Source: Chloroflexota bacterium (GTDB taxonomy: Bacteria; Chloroflexota; UBA11872; UBA12225; JAJDUF01). Taken from it: 64,000 nucleotides of DNA. The notes beneath the pieces are model-generated. The model was not told the origin of the DNA. It did no database searches and saw nothing but the letters and a program-made list of their open reading frames with translations. The stretch spans positions 21,519 to 85,518 of the forward strand of contig JAJDUF010000006.1 of assembly GCA_022826725.1 (NCBI GenBank), in the 5' to 3' direction. Shown here piece after piece: positions 41,307-49,435 of this stretch; the stretch's first letter is position 1; each line of letters begins with the position of its first letter. A program made the translations under genes and the position numbers.

Positions 41307-42854
41307 CTACAGGGTGTTCGTGCCCAGCTTGGCGTTCTCGAACACTTCTTGGGCACGGCGCGAGAAGTCGCCCGAGGACATCTCGTTGGCCTCGTGCTTG
41401 CTCCAGTCGTCCTTGATCGTGTTCCACGCATCCGAGTATTCCTCGTACTTCAGCATTCCGCAGAAGCTGGGGTACTCGGTCAGGGCGTTCTGCAGCGGCG
41501 CGCTGCTCGCGACGCTGTCCACCCCGGTGATGCTCTCGAAGTCCCGCTGGGCGGCTTCGGAGTACGTCTCGTCGAGGTACGGTGCCACGATGTGCTGGTT
41601 CGACGGTGGCATCAGGCCGCCGTTCTTCGGGTCCTTCACCAACCACATGAAGAACGTCCAGGCTGCCTCCTGCTCCTCCGTCGTAATCTCCTTGGCGACG
41701 TGCATGTTGTGCGGCCACACACGACCGGAGATGTTCTGACCAGGGAAGATGGTGTTGCCGTTCGTGTCCCAGCCGGAGAACGGTAGCGTCGCCAGGCCGG
41801 CCTCCACACCGGTTGCCTTCGCGTCACGCAGCACGTTGTGCGGGCAGCAGGTGTAGTACATCGCGACCTTCCCGGCTGGGAAGCCCTTGCCGATGCCACC
41901 GATCGCCTTCGAGAACTCGGAATCCATGATCAGGCGGTGCTTGTGCCGGAGGTCCTGCCAGAACTGGTTACCCTTGATGAACAACTCGTGGTCCATCGTC
42001 GGCTTGATGGCAACGTCATCCCACGACGAGTGGCCATACCAGGTACCCCGGTTCCAGTGGTAGCCGTGGCCGTTGCCCATCGCGGCGGCATCCTCGCCCA
42101 AGGCCTGCTGCAGCTTCTGCAGCGTCTCCAGGAACGACTCCATCGTCCAGGACTTGTCCGTCACGTCCGTCGGCGGGTGCGGCAACCCGGCCGAGTCGAA
42201 GAGGCCCTTGTTGTACGGGAACGAGTCGGACGACTGCGACAGCGGGAAGCCGAACATCCGGCCAGCGTAGCTGTACTGCTCCACCGACCAGCGCAGGAAG
42301 GTCTCCGTCGGGACGATCTTGTCCCGCTTGAAGTTGTCGGTCAACTCCATGATGCTGCCACCGCGCGCCAGGTCCAGCCACACGCCCCAGTCGTTCTGCA
42401 CCATGTGTGCCGGCACACCGGCCGAGGCGCGCACGATGAACGCTTCCTTGCGCGAGGTCTGGATCGGGCTGTGCTCGAACACGATATGCGGGAACTCCTC
42501 CGCCACCCGCTCGTACATGAGGTTGTCCCACTCGTAGTTCACCGTCCCGGGGAAGTGCTTGTTCAGGTATGTGAGCTTGATCGGTGCCTTCGCCTGCGCC
42601 TCGACCACTACCTGCTTCTCGACGGTGACGACCTTCTCCTGGACGACGACTTGCGTCTCCCCGGCTTGTCCGGCTGCACCCGTGGCCCCGGTTGCCCCGG
42701 TCGCCCCGGTCGCACCGCGCGCGCCGGCCGGTCCGGCTGGCCCCGCCGGTCCTTGCACGTAGCGGACCTCGATCTCACCACAGGCCGCGGCGAGTAGCCC
42801 CCCAATTGCCGCTGCCGCGCCTCCCAGATACCGTCTGCGGATTACACCTGCCAT
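41307..42854 (-). CDS. ABC-transporter substrate-binding lipoprotein with collagen-like stalk
   Basis: 515 aa from ATG 42854 with AGGAGGT well placed. The N-terminus MAGVIRRRYLGG is twin-arginine-like, followed by lipobox LAAAC (Cys25). Residues 35-66 are Gly-X-Y triplets (GPA x3, GAR, GAT x4, GAA, GQA). A short coiled segment (VVVQEKVVTVEKQVVVEAQ) leads to an extracellular solute-binding protein of the sugar type: HFPGTVNYEWDNLMYERVAE, NDWGVWLDLARGG, FPYNKGLFDSAGLPHPP, MPPSNQHIVAPYLDE. No permease or ATPase gene lies nearby. Neighbouring GH4, deacetylase and oxidoreductase genes suggest a carbohydrate ligand. Confidence 0.87.
   Translation of the reverse strand: MAGVIRRRYLGGAAAAIGGLLAAACGEIEVRYVQGPAGPAGPAGARGATGATGATGATGAAGQAGETQVVVQEKVVTVEKQVVVEAQAKAPIKLTYLNKHFPGTVNYEWDNLMYERVAEEFPHIVFEHSPIQTSRKEAFIVRASAGVPAHMVQNDWGVWLDLARGGSIMELTDNFKRDKIVPTETFLRWSVEQYSYAGRMFGFPLSQSSDSFPYNKGLFDSAGLPHPPTDVTDKSWTMESFLETLQKLQQALGEDAAAMGNGHGYHWNRGTWYGHSSWDDVAIKPTMDHELFIKGNQFWQDLRHKHRLIMDSEFSKAIGGIGKGFPAGKVAMYYTCCPHNVLRDAKATGVEAGLATLPFSGWDTNGNTIFPGQNISGRVWPHNMHVAKEITTEEQEAAWTFFMWLVKDPKNGGLMPPSNQHIVAPYLDETYSEAAQRDFESITGVDSVASSAPLQNALTEYPSFCGMLKYEEYSDAWNTIKDDWSKHEANEMSSGDFSRRAQEVFENAKLGTNTL
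42657..42752 (-). repeat. Collagen-like Gly-X-Y coding repeat
   Basis: Codons 35-66 of the binding lipoprotein: ten full Gly-X-Y triplets, including four successive Gly-Ala-Thr. At DNA level it is a 9-bp imperfect repeat and could vary in copy number. Confidence 0.85.
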
Positions 42855-42874
42855 CGGCGTACCTCCTAGATACT

Positions 42875-42892
42875 CGCTCCCCGCGGGGAGCG
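42875..42892. promoter_or_regulatory. 18-bp palindrome in the binding-protein leader
   Basis: CGCTCCCCGCGGGGAGCG is a perfect palindrome between the promoter and the Shine-Dalgarno of the lipoprotein gene. It could be an operator for a sugar regulator or a leader hairpin. Confidence 0.4.
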
Positions 42893-42986
42893 GCGTGTAT
42901 GCTCGCCCAGTGTGCCACGACGCCCGGCGAGCGATCAGGCGCCCCACCCTTGCTGCGCTCCTCCAGGCTGCAAGGGTAACGCGCAT

Positions 42987-43016
42987 AGGATACAGTGCGG
43001 ATTGGGTTGCTGGCAA
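42987..43016 (-). promoter_or_regulatory. Promoter of the binding-protein gene
   Basis: On the minus strand TTGCCA (43016-43011), 18-bp spacer, TATCCT (42992-42987), giving a leader of about 130 bases that includes the 18-bp palindrome. Confidence 0.45.
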
Positions 43017-43069
43017 GTCCAGGGCTGCGGCACCCGCCACACCGGTCCGGCACCCACCTTTCGCCACCT

Positions 43070-44071
43070 CTAGGTCCACCCCGGCGTGCGGATCGTGTCC
43101 GCAATCGCCACTGCCCGCCGCGTCTCCGCCGCCGACAGCGCCGGTACCTCCACCGCGGCCGCGTTCGCCTCGATCTGCTCCCGGTTCTTGGCCCCGGCAA
43201 TCACGCACGACACGCCGGGGTGATCCAGCACAAAGCGCAGCGCCGCCTGTGCCATCGTCCGCCCCGTCCCGGCAGCCAGGAAATCGAGCTGCGGGAGCTT
43301 CCCCAGCGCATCCACCGACTCCGGCAACTGAAAGCGGTCATAGCGCACGTCGTCCTCCGGCACGACCGCCGCCCGCGCCCCGACGTACTTCCCGGTCAGC
43401 ATCCCCTTGGCCAACGGCACGCGAATGAGCGTCCCGATCCGCTCCTCCCGACACCAGTGCAACAAGGCGTCGGCCTCGCGCTCCAGCAGGTTGTAGCCGA
43501 TCTGCAGCACGTCAATCGGGCCGAGCGTGCGTAGTTGCTTGATCGCCGCGTGGTCATTGGTGGAAATGCCGTACCAGCGCACCTTCCCCTGCTCCCGCAG
43601 CGTCGCCAGCGCCGCCATCACGTCCGGCATCGCCGGCGCGGCGGGAACCGCATGGAGTTGATACAGGTCTATGTGATCCATCCGAAGACGGCGCAAGCTC
43701 CCCTCACAAGCCTCCATAATCCGCTGCCGCGCCGTGGCAGCGGTCAACGGGCTGCCGGCCGAACCCATATTGGGCGCCGGCCGCGTGAACGGACTCACTT
43801 TCGTCGCCACGATCCAGCGGTCACGGCGCCCGGCCAGCGCCTTGCCGGTGATGATCTCGCTGTGCCCGGCCCCATACGACTCCGCCGTGTCAATCAGGTT
43901 GACGCCCAGCTCTTCCCCGCGGTGGATCAACGCCACCGCCTCGCGGTCATCTGTCCCCGTCCAGCCGAGCATCCGCCCGTCGGACTGCTGGCGCATCCCG
44001 GAGAGCGGAAAAGCGCCCAACCCGATAGCCGACACCCGCAGCCCGGTCATCCCGAACGTCCGATATTCCAT
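43070..44071 (-). CDS. Aldo/keto reductase
   Basis: 333 aa from ATG 44071, with AAGGAGAT upstream. TIM-barrel AKR: catalytic tetrad visible as NLIDTAESYG (Asp, Tyr), VATKVSPF (Lys) and DLYQLHAVP (His). NADPH-binding C-terminal segment: VIAGAKNREQIEANAAAVEV. Similar AKRs reduce sugar aldehydes or act as L-glyceraldehyde-3-phosphate or sugar dehydrogenases. It lies between the binding-protein and deacetylase genes in the minus-strand catabolic block. Confidence 0.9.
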   Translation of the reverse strand: MEYRTFGMTGLRVSAIGLGAFPLSGMRQQSDGRMLGWTGTDDREAVALIHRGEELGVNLIDTAESYGAGHSEIITGKALAGRRDRWIVATKVSPFTRPAPNMGSAGSPLTAATARQRIMEACEGSLRRLRMDHIDLYQLHAVPAAPAMPDVMAALATLREQGKVRWYGISTNDHAAIKQLRTLGPIDVLQIGYNLLEREADALLHWCREERIGTLIRVPLAKGMLTGKYVGARAAVVPEDDVRYDRFQLPESVDALGKLPQLDFLAAGTGRTMAQAALRFVLDHPGVSCVIAGAKNREQIEANAAAVEVPALSAAETRRAVAIADTIRTPGWT

Positions 44072-44095
44072 CACCCATCTCCTTCATCTCTCACC

Positions 44096-44300
44096 CGTCA
44101 CTGCGGCTTCCGCCGCAATCCCCGCCCCCCGCCGCAGCGGGGAGACCATAGGGCTGACAGGGGTAAGTTTTGTAGGTGTGCGATTCATCGCGCCCAAGCG
44201 CCCATCATTCCCACCCTCACATACGTCATTCCCGCGCGGGCGGGAATTCTGCTCCCCATCTCTATCGCTCCGCGATGGAGAGGGGGTCGGGGGGTGAGGC
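44096..44300. repeat. Composite intergenic repeat (C, D-variant, A, B) running into a coding region
   Basis: GTCACTGCGGCTTCCGCC, a degenerate type C (CCGCAGCGGGGAGACCATAG), GTAGGTGTGCGATTCATCGC (D variant), type A with GCGGGCGGGAAT, then a type B hairpin CTCTATCGCTCCGCGATGGA. The type B part (44254-44300) overlaps the last 13 codons and the stop of the deacetylase gene. Confidence 0.85.
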
Positions 44301-45071
44301 GTCCGCCCCCTCGAACAGCCGCGTGAAGTCCCCAAACGACACGGTGTTATCCACATTCTGGCACTCCAACGCCAGCGGTGACGTGCGGCGGTCAGTGTAC
44401 GTCCACCGCGGCGGAGAGGTGAAGTGCCAGCGCCGCAGGGAACGGTAGTACGGCGCAAGCAAAGCATCCGTCCGGGCATTGCGCGAACCGCTCGGATACG
44501 CAAAGTGTGCCGGCACCGCACCCAGCCCTTCGCGGTACATGGCGTGCGAGCTTTCTATTTCGGCCACCACCCCGCCATCACCCGCCGCCGCAAGCACCTC
44601 GGCCAGCCGCGGATGCGTCGCTGTGTGCGCGCCCATCTCCCAACCGTCCGCCACCAGTTCGGCCGCCTGCTGCCACGTGAGACCGGGCTTGGCCACCGCG
44701 CCCTCGGTCGAGGTGGAGACCGCCACCGGCTGCCCGTCAGCGGCCGCGGCTAGGCCGCTAATCAGGTAGCACGTAGCCGTCAGCCCGTACTCGCGGAGGA
44801 TCGGCCAGGCCACCGTGTAGGTGTCGAGCCAGCCGTTGTCGAAATGGAGCACGGCGGCTCGCTGGGGGATGCTGACGCCCTGCTCCAGCCAATCCACCAG
44901 GCGCGTCGTCGAGATCACCTCCCAGCCCTCGGCCACCAGGTAGTCCAGCTGCCGCCGCAGCGCCGCCGCCCCGATGATCCCGGTGGCCCGCTCTCCCGAC
45001 GGCGCCACCAGTTCCTCGTGGCCCTCGGGATACACGTGATGGTAGACCAGTATCGGCACCCGCTGGCTCAT
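44262..45071 (-). CDS. Polysaccharide deacetylase (NodB) family protein
   Basis: 269 aa from ATG 45071 (GGAGG 8 bases upstream). RVPILVYHHVYPEG opening; motif 1, usually TFDDG, reads LHFDNGWLDTY, so one metal Asp is Asn; motif 2 MGAHTATHPRL keeps both zinc histidines; motif 3 FAYPSGSRN is present. The last residues ADASPPDPLSIAER and the stop codon come from a type B intergenic repeat. No signal peptide, so probably cytoplasmic. Activity on N-acetyl sugars is plausible but weakened by the Asn. Confidence 0.82.
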   Translation of the reverse strand: MSQRVPILVYHHVYPEGHEELVAPSGERATGIIGAAALRRQLDYLVAEGWEVISTTRLVDWLEQGVSIPQRAAVLHFDNGWLDTYTVAWPILREYGLTATCYLISGLAAAADGQPVAVSTSTEGAVAKPGLTWQQAAELVADGWEMGAHTATHPRLAEVLAAAGDGGVVAEIESSHAMYREGLGAVPAHFAYPSGSRNARTDALLAPYYRSLRRWHFTSPPRWTYTDRRTSPLALECQNVDNTVSFGDFTRLFEGADASPPDPLSIAER

Positions 45072-45101
45072 CTCGCTCACCTCCGCGCCGCCAACCCGGC
45101 C

Positions 45102-46409
45102 CTACAACCGCAGGTAGTCGGCCGATGCTGCAAACATTTCGTCCGTCATCCGCCGCGCCTCGTCCAGGCTGCACTGCGTCGTCGTCAGCGGGTCGAGCGC
45201 AATCGCCTGGTACACCGCCTCGCGGTCACGGTTCAGGATCGCAGCGACCGCGAGTTCCTGCACGTTGACGTTCGTCCTATTGATCGCCGCGCACTGCTCC
45301 GGCAGATCACCGATAGCGCAGGCGTGCAAGCCGGCGTTGTCCGCGAGGATCGGCACCTCCACGTTGCAGCCGGCCGGCAGGTTGTCGATCAGCCCCTCGT
45401 TGGGCACATTGCCATTGAACCGGAATGGCGTATTCGTTTCAATCGCGTGCAGGATGAACGAGCAGTATTCGTGCGTGCGCTGGAACGGTAGCGGCTCGGC
45501 GCCGCGTAGCTCCTCCCGAATGTCCTCGAAGTGCTCCGCCCGCCGCGCCGCGTCACCGCCCGGTACCTCAACCGCCTTGCCGCCGCCATCGGCCGGCGTA
45601 AAGCGGTCGCGTAGCTCGGCGGTGCGCCGGAACCAGGGCGTGTACTCCGACATGTGCCGGCTCGACTCGGTGACGAAGTACGCGAAGTGCCGGAAGACCT
45701 CGAATCGCACCCGGTCCTGGGCATACACCGCCGCGTCCTCCAGCTTCTCCCGCAGCAACGGGTACAGGTCCTCGCCCCGATACGTGCCGCGGCGTAGCTC
45801 CAGAAACCAGGCCTGATGATTGATCCCGGCCACCCAATACGCCAGGTCCTCATACGGCACGCCCATATACCGCGCCAATTGCCCGGCCGTACCTTGGACG
45901 CTGTGGCACAGCCCGACCGACGGCACACTCGTCGCCTCGCCAATCGCCCACATATTGATGTTCATCGGGTTGGTGTAGTTCAGCAGGAGCGCCTGCGGGC
46001 ACAGTTCCTCCATGTCGCGGGCAATATCCACCAGTACCGGCGTCGTCCGCAGCGCCCGGAACACGCCGCCCGGCCCAATCGTGTCGGCAACGGTTTGGTA
46101 GACACCGTACTGCTGCGGAATCGCGACGTCGCGCTCCCGTAGCTCCCGACCGCCAACGTCAATCGAGGTGATCACGTAGTCGGCCCCGTCGAGCGCCCGC
46201 TGGCGATCCTCCGTCACCACGATCTCCGTCGGCAGACCCTGCTCCCGGACCATGCGCTGCGCGAGCTGCCCCATTATGTCGAGGCTCTCGGTGTCAATAT
46301 CCATCAGCGCAATCGTGCCGTCGGCCAGTTCCGGCCACGACAGAATGTCCACGGTGAGCCGCCGGGCAAAGACGACACTACCGGCACCGATGAGCGCAAT
46401 CTTCGGCAT
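45102..46409 (-). CDS. Glycoside hydrolase family 4 (alpha-galactosidase/6-phospho-glycosidase-like)
   Basis: 435 aa NAD- and Mn-dependent GH4. NAD motif KIALIGAGSVVFARRL; MDID acidic end of strand 2; NYTNPMNINMWA; metal ligands Cys in GLCHSVQGT and His in GINHQAWFLEL. The CHSVQ form is typical of the MelA-like, non-phosphorylated alpha-galactosidase branch and of alpha-galacturonidases. Hydrolyses glycosides by an oxidation-elimination mechanism in the cytoplasm. It begins the sugar part of the minus-strand block. Confidence 0.9.
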   Translation of the reverse strand: MPKIALIGAGSVVFARRLTVDILSWPELADGTIALMDIDTESLDIMGQLAQRMVREQGLPTEIVVTEDRQRALDGADYVITSIDVGGRELRERDVAIPQQYGVYQTVADTIGPGGVFRALRTTPVLVDIARDMEELCPQALLLNYTNPMNINMWAIGEATSVPSVGLCHSVQGTAGQLARYMGVPYEDLAYWVAGINHQAWFLELRRGTYRGEDLYPLLREKLEDAAVYAQDRVRFEVFRHFAYFVTESSRHMSEYTPWFRRTAELRDRFTPADGGGKAVEVPGGDAARRAEHFEDIREELRGAEPLPFQRTHEYCSFILHAIETNTPFRFNGNVPNEGLIDNLPAGCNVEVPILADNAGLHACAIGDLPEQCAAINRTNVNVQELAVAAILNRDREAVYQAIALDPLTTTQCSLDEARRMTDEMFAASADYLRL

Positions 46410-46435
46410 AATCCCCTCCTCAGACCTTTGCAGAA

Positions 46436-46583
46436 ATCGTCATCCCCGCCTCCCCACCGTGCCTCCCGCGCAAGCGGGAATTCCCGTCCCCCTGCGGAGC
46501 GTGGGAACCATAGGGGGGCCGGAGCCGACCTGCGTCACTGCGCGGACCCCCCTTCCCTGCCAGGGAAGGGGCCGGGGGTTAGG
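46436..46583. repeat. Composite intergenic repeat (A, C, B)
   Basis: Degenerate type A (CTCCCGCGCAAGCGGGAAT), a type C relic with GAACCATAGGGGGGCC, and a hairpin CCCTTCCCTGCCAGGGAAGG followed by GGCCGGGGGTTAGGT, abutting the ceramidase stop codon. Confidence 0.85.
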
Positions 46584-47969
46584 TTAAACCGCCTCCGCCG
46601 GACCAAGCTCCTCGGCCACCTCCAAGGCGCCGTTGACGAGCGCCGGCTCGACCTCCGGGCCGAATGGTCCCGGCCGCAGGTACTCGTAGAACGACGTCGC
46701 CGGCTCGTAGCCGCCCTCGGAGATGACGCTGGCCGCGCACAAGTAGCCCACGTACCCGTTGGCATAGCCCACCGCCAGCGTCATATCACCCCGCGCCGGG
46801 TCGGCCAGCCCGCGCTCGACCAACCCGCGCTCAATCGAAAGGCCGATCTCCAGCGTGGTTTCACCGGGCAAGGCCACGAGCCAGTGCCGCCCCACGCGCA
46901 GCACCTGTACCTCCGCCATCTCATCCTCCGGCAGCCGCTCACCGAGTGCCAGTTGATCCAGCAGCGTCTCTGCCCAGAACCCCTTCGGCCCGGACAGCGC
47001 CGCCCGCAGTTCGCCCTCGTCGGGAACGTGGCTATACGGCAGACACACCATCTGCCGCCCCATGGCAATGCTGCTCACCGGCGCCCCGACGATGCGCTCG
47101 GCGACCTGCACGACCTCGCTACCCAGCATCCGTCCCAATACGGTCAGTTCGTGCTGCGTACCGGAGCGAAAGCCGCCGTCGGGCGCGAGCAAGTGCGGCC
47201 GCAGATTGCCGAAGCACGCCGGCAGGAACAGCGCCGGCGGGCCGGCACCCCCGCCATTGGCGCTGTACATGGTTGCGGCCGCACGCCGCGCCGCCCCCGG
47301 ATACTCGCCGCTGTAGAGATAGCTCTCGTCGCGCAGCACGCCCGGATGGGTCGCATAGGAAAACAAAATAGCGACCGGATCGGCCGACGGTAACGGCGTG
47401 TCGCCGAGCGTGCCCGGCGCCGCCGGCGCGTCCGCCGGGTCCAGGCGCAGCACCCGCACCCGCCGATCCACCAGCCCCTCCGGGTTCGCGCGCATCACCG
47501 TGCCCGCAGCGGTCCGCACCCGCCGGTTGACCGTGAAGTTGACCTCGCCCGTGCCGACGCCCAGCGTGACCGGCGCCAGCCGCCGGCTCGCCGTGATGAT
47601 CGCCTCCGCAATCGTCCGCTCCATCCAGGCCAGATACTCGCTGTCAACCACCTCCGCCGCAAACGGCGTCACCAGCGGCGCCGAGTGCGAGTGCGAGTAC
47701 GTAATCATGATGTTCTCGCCAGGCACGCCGCTGGCCTGCGCCGCGACCCGTATCCGCTCGGCCGATCCCGCCTCGAAACCGCACAGGTCCGCAGCGACGA
47801 TGGCCGCGCGCGTACTCCCATCGTCCAGGACAAGCGCCTGCGCCTCCACCTCGTCGAGTGTGCCCGTCGCCGGCCCCTGCCGCGAGCCATAGCCCTCCAA
47901 GAGCAGCGGCCGGTCCGGCGTGATCGTCACCGGCGCGATACCGGCCTGTAGCTGCGTTCTCTCTGCCAT
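46584..47969 (-). CDS. Neutral/alkaline ceramidase-like protein
   Basis: 461 aa from ATG 47969 with GGGAGGA upstream. Matches the N-terminal catalytic domain of neutral ceramidases and relatives: AGIAPVTITPD, AAIVAADLCGFE, GENIMITYSHSHSAPLVTPF (zinc His), FSYATHPGVLRDE (second His region), PACFGNLRPH. The C-terminal Ig-like domain of true ceramidases is absent and there is no signal peptide, so hydrolysis of another amide is likely. Common in heterotrophs with carbohydrate clusters. Confidence 0.85.
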   Translation of the reverse strand: MAERTQLQAGIAPVTITPDRPLLLEGYGSRQGPATGTLDEVEAQALVLDDGSTRAAIVAADLCGFEAGSAERIRVAAQASGVPGENIMITYSHSHSAPLVTPFAAEVVDSEYLAWMERTIAEAIITASRRLAPVTLGVGTGEVNFTVNRRVRTAAGTVMRANPEGLVDRRVRVLRLDPADAPAAPGTLGDTPLPSADPVAILFSYATHPGVLRDESYLYSGEYPGAARRAAATMYSANGGGAGPPALFLPACFGNLRPHLLAPDGGFRSGTQHELTVLGRMLGSEVVQVAERIVGAPVSSIAMGRQMVCLPYSHVPDEGELRAALSGPKGFWAETLLDQLALGERLPEDEMAEVQVLRVGRHWLVALPGETTLEIGLSIERGLVERGLADPARGDMTLAVGYANGYVGYLCAASVISEGGYEPATSFYEYLRPGPFGPEVEPALVNGALEVAEELGPAEAV

Positions 47970-48028
47970 GCCATTCCTCCCAGCAGCGGAGCGACCCGCG
48001 GCCTGCCCCTCGCCCATCAACCCGCTCT

Positions 48029-49192
48029 CTACCGACGCCCTGCGGTCCGCCGCTTGGCTTTGGCGGAGCGGGGTTTGAGGTATAGGCAATCCATCCTGGC
48101 GACCTCGAACGCCGTCTTGCCCCGCTTGTTCTTGATCGTCGTGTCGCCGCCGAGCGCGATCAACTGCTCAGCGGCCGCGGCTGATCCCCCGTAGGTAGCG
48201 AGATGCAGCGGTGTCCGTCCCTTGTTGTCCTGCGCGTTGATGTCGGCGCCGTTCTGCACCAGCAGCGCGATGACCCGCTCTATTGGCGGGAACGTCCAAT
48301 CGGCGGGTGTGACGCCGTGCGGCTCGGCGGCCTTGTGGAGCGGGGTCTTCTTACCGGAGTTGAGCGCGCCAACCTCCGCGCCGCTGGCCAAGAGCACTTT
48401 GGCACACGTTGCGGCGCCGGCGGCCGCGGCCCAGTGCAGTGGCGTCGTCCGGTCGGAGTGCCGGGCGCCCACGGCGGCCGGCTCCTCTGCCAGCAAGGCC
48501 CTCAGCCGTGTCTCGTCGTCGAGAGCGCAGGCTGAGAAGATGTCGTAGTACGCTCCGTGCGCGAGCAATATCTTGGCAACCTCACGTCGTCGCTCCCGCC
48601 AGAGGCCCGCATGTGCGGCCCGCTGGAGCGCCGTATCGGCGTTTCCGTTCAGCCGCACCTCAATGGCCTTGGCCGCCCCATGCTCGAGCAACAGTTCGGT
48701 CAGCGCCGGGTGGCCGAACATGGCCGCGATGTGCAGCAGCGACCGGTGACCAGAAGTCAGGCCATTGTGTGGTGGCTCGATACCAACCTGCGCAGCATCG
48801 GCCAGACCGGCCTCGAAGATGATGCGAAACCTTTCGATGCCCAACTGCCCGTGCGCCGTGCTCCAAGCCCCTTCATGCACCGGGCTAAAGCAGTCCTTTG
48901 GGTACTCGAACCGGGCGCCGTTCTCAACCAAGAACCGGACCACCTCGGCGCTTTCCTCATCCGGCTCCCTGGAGCGGATCGCAGTAGACAGGGCCACCGC
49001 ACCGGCCCTCTCGATGATGGAGGGGTGCTCGTCCAAGAGTGCTTTCATCCGCCCGAGGTCCTGCCCCCAGTTCCCGTCCTTGTCCAGCGCCGTCGCCTCG
49101 ACAAACTCCTGCTCCGCCGCCGTCATCTCCGACCGCGTCCGCCGGCACCAGTCCAATTTGTCGAATACGTCCCAAATCCAGGCCTGACTCAT
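48029..49192 (-). CDS. Ankyrin repeat protein
   Basis: 387 aa. After a ~60-residue helical N-terminus there are about six ankyrin repeats, best seen in SLLHIAAMFGHPALTELLLE, TPLHWAAAAGAATCAKVLLA, TPLHKAAE and GRTPLHLATYGGSAAAAEQL. A basic tail ends the protein. No signal peptide or membrane helix, so a cytoplasmic protein-binding role is expected. Such proteins are common in host-associated bacteria but also in free-living ones. Confidence 0.9.
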   Translation of the reverse strand: MSQAWIWDVFDKLDWCRRTRSEMTAAEQEFVEATALDKDGNWGQDLGRMKALLDEHPSIIERAGAVALSTAIRSREPDEESAEVVRFLVENGARFEYPKDCFSPVHEGAWSTAHGQLGIERFRIIFEAGLADAAQVGIEPPHNGLTSGHRSLLHIAAMFGHPALTELLLEHGAAKAIEVRLNGNADTALQRAAHAGLWRERRREVAKILLAHGAYYDIFSACALDDETRLRALLAEEPAAVGARHSDRTTPLHWAAAAGAATCAKVLLASGAEVGALNSGKKTPLHKAAEPHGVTPADWTFPPIERVIALLVQNGADINAQDNKGRTPLHLATYGGSAAAAEQLIALGGDTTIKNKRGKTAFEVARMDCLYLKPRSAKAKRRTAGRR

Positions 49193-49249
49193 CCGTCACC
49201 CCATCCTTCCCGACTGGCCCCCGACCGACTCACGGGGCCAGGTTCTTTC

Positions 49250-49415
49250 GTGTAGAGGGCTACAACATGTTGCGCCCAGCCACTCGTCATTCCCGCGCCA
49301 GCGGGAATCTACACCCCCTCTCCACCATGTGGAGAGGGAGCCGGTCGGTGAGGACCATCCTGCTAATCCTTCCATCCTGAAAATCCTGATGCAGACAAAA
49401 CCTTCCCCAGTCAGC
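49250..49415. repeat. Composite intergenic repeat (D-half, A, B, E)
   Basis: A half-conserved D (CTACAACATGTTGCGCCC), a type A, a type B hairpin CTCTCCACCATGTGGAGAG, and ATCCTGATGCAGACAAAACC (type E). Confidence 0.85.
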
Positions 49416-49435
49416 CCCCGACTGGCCGGCTCGTC

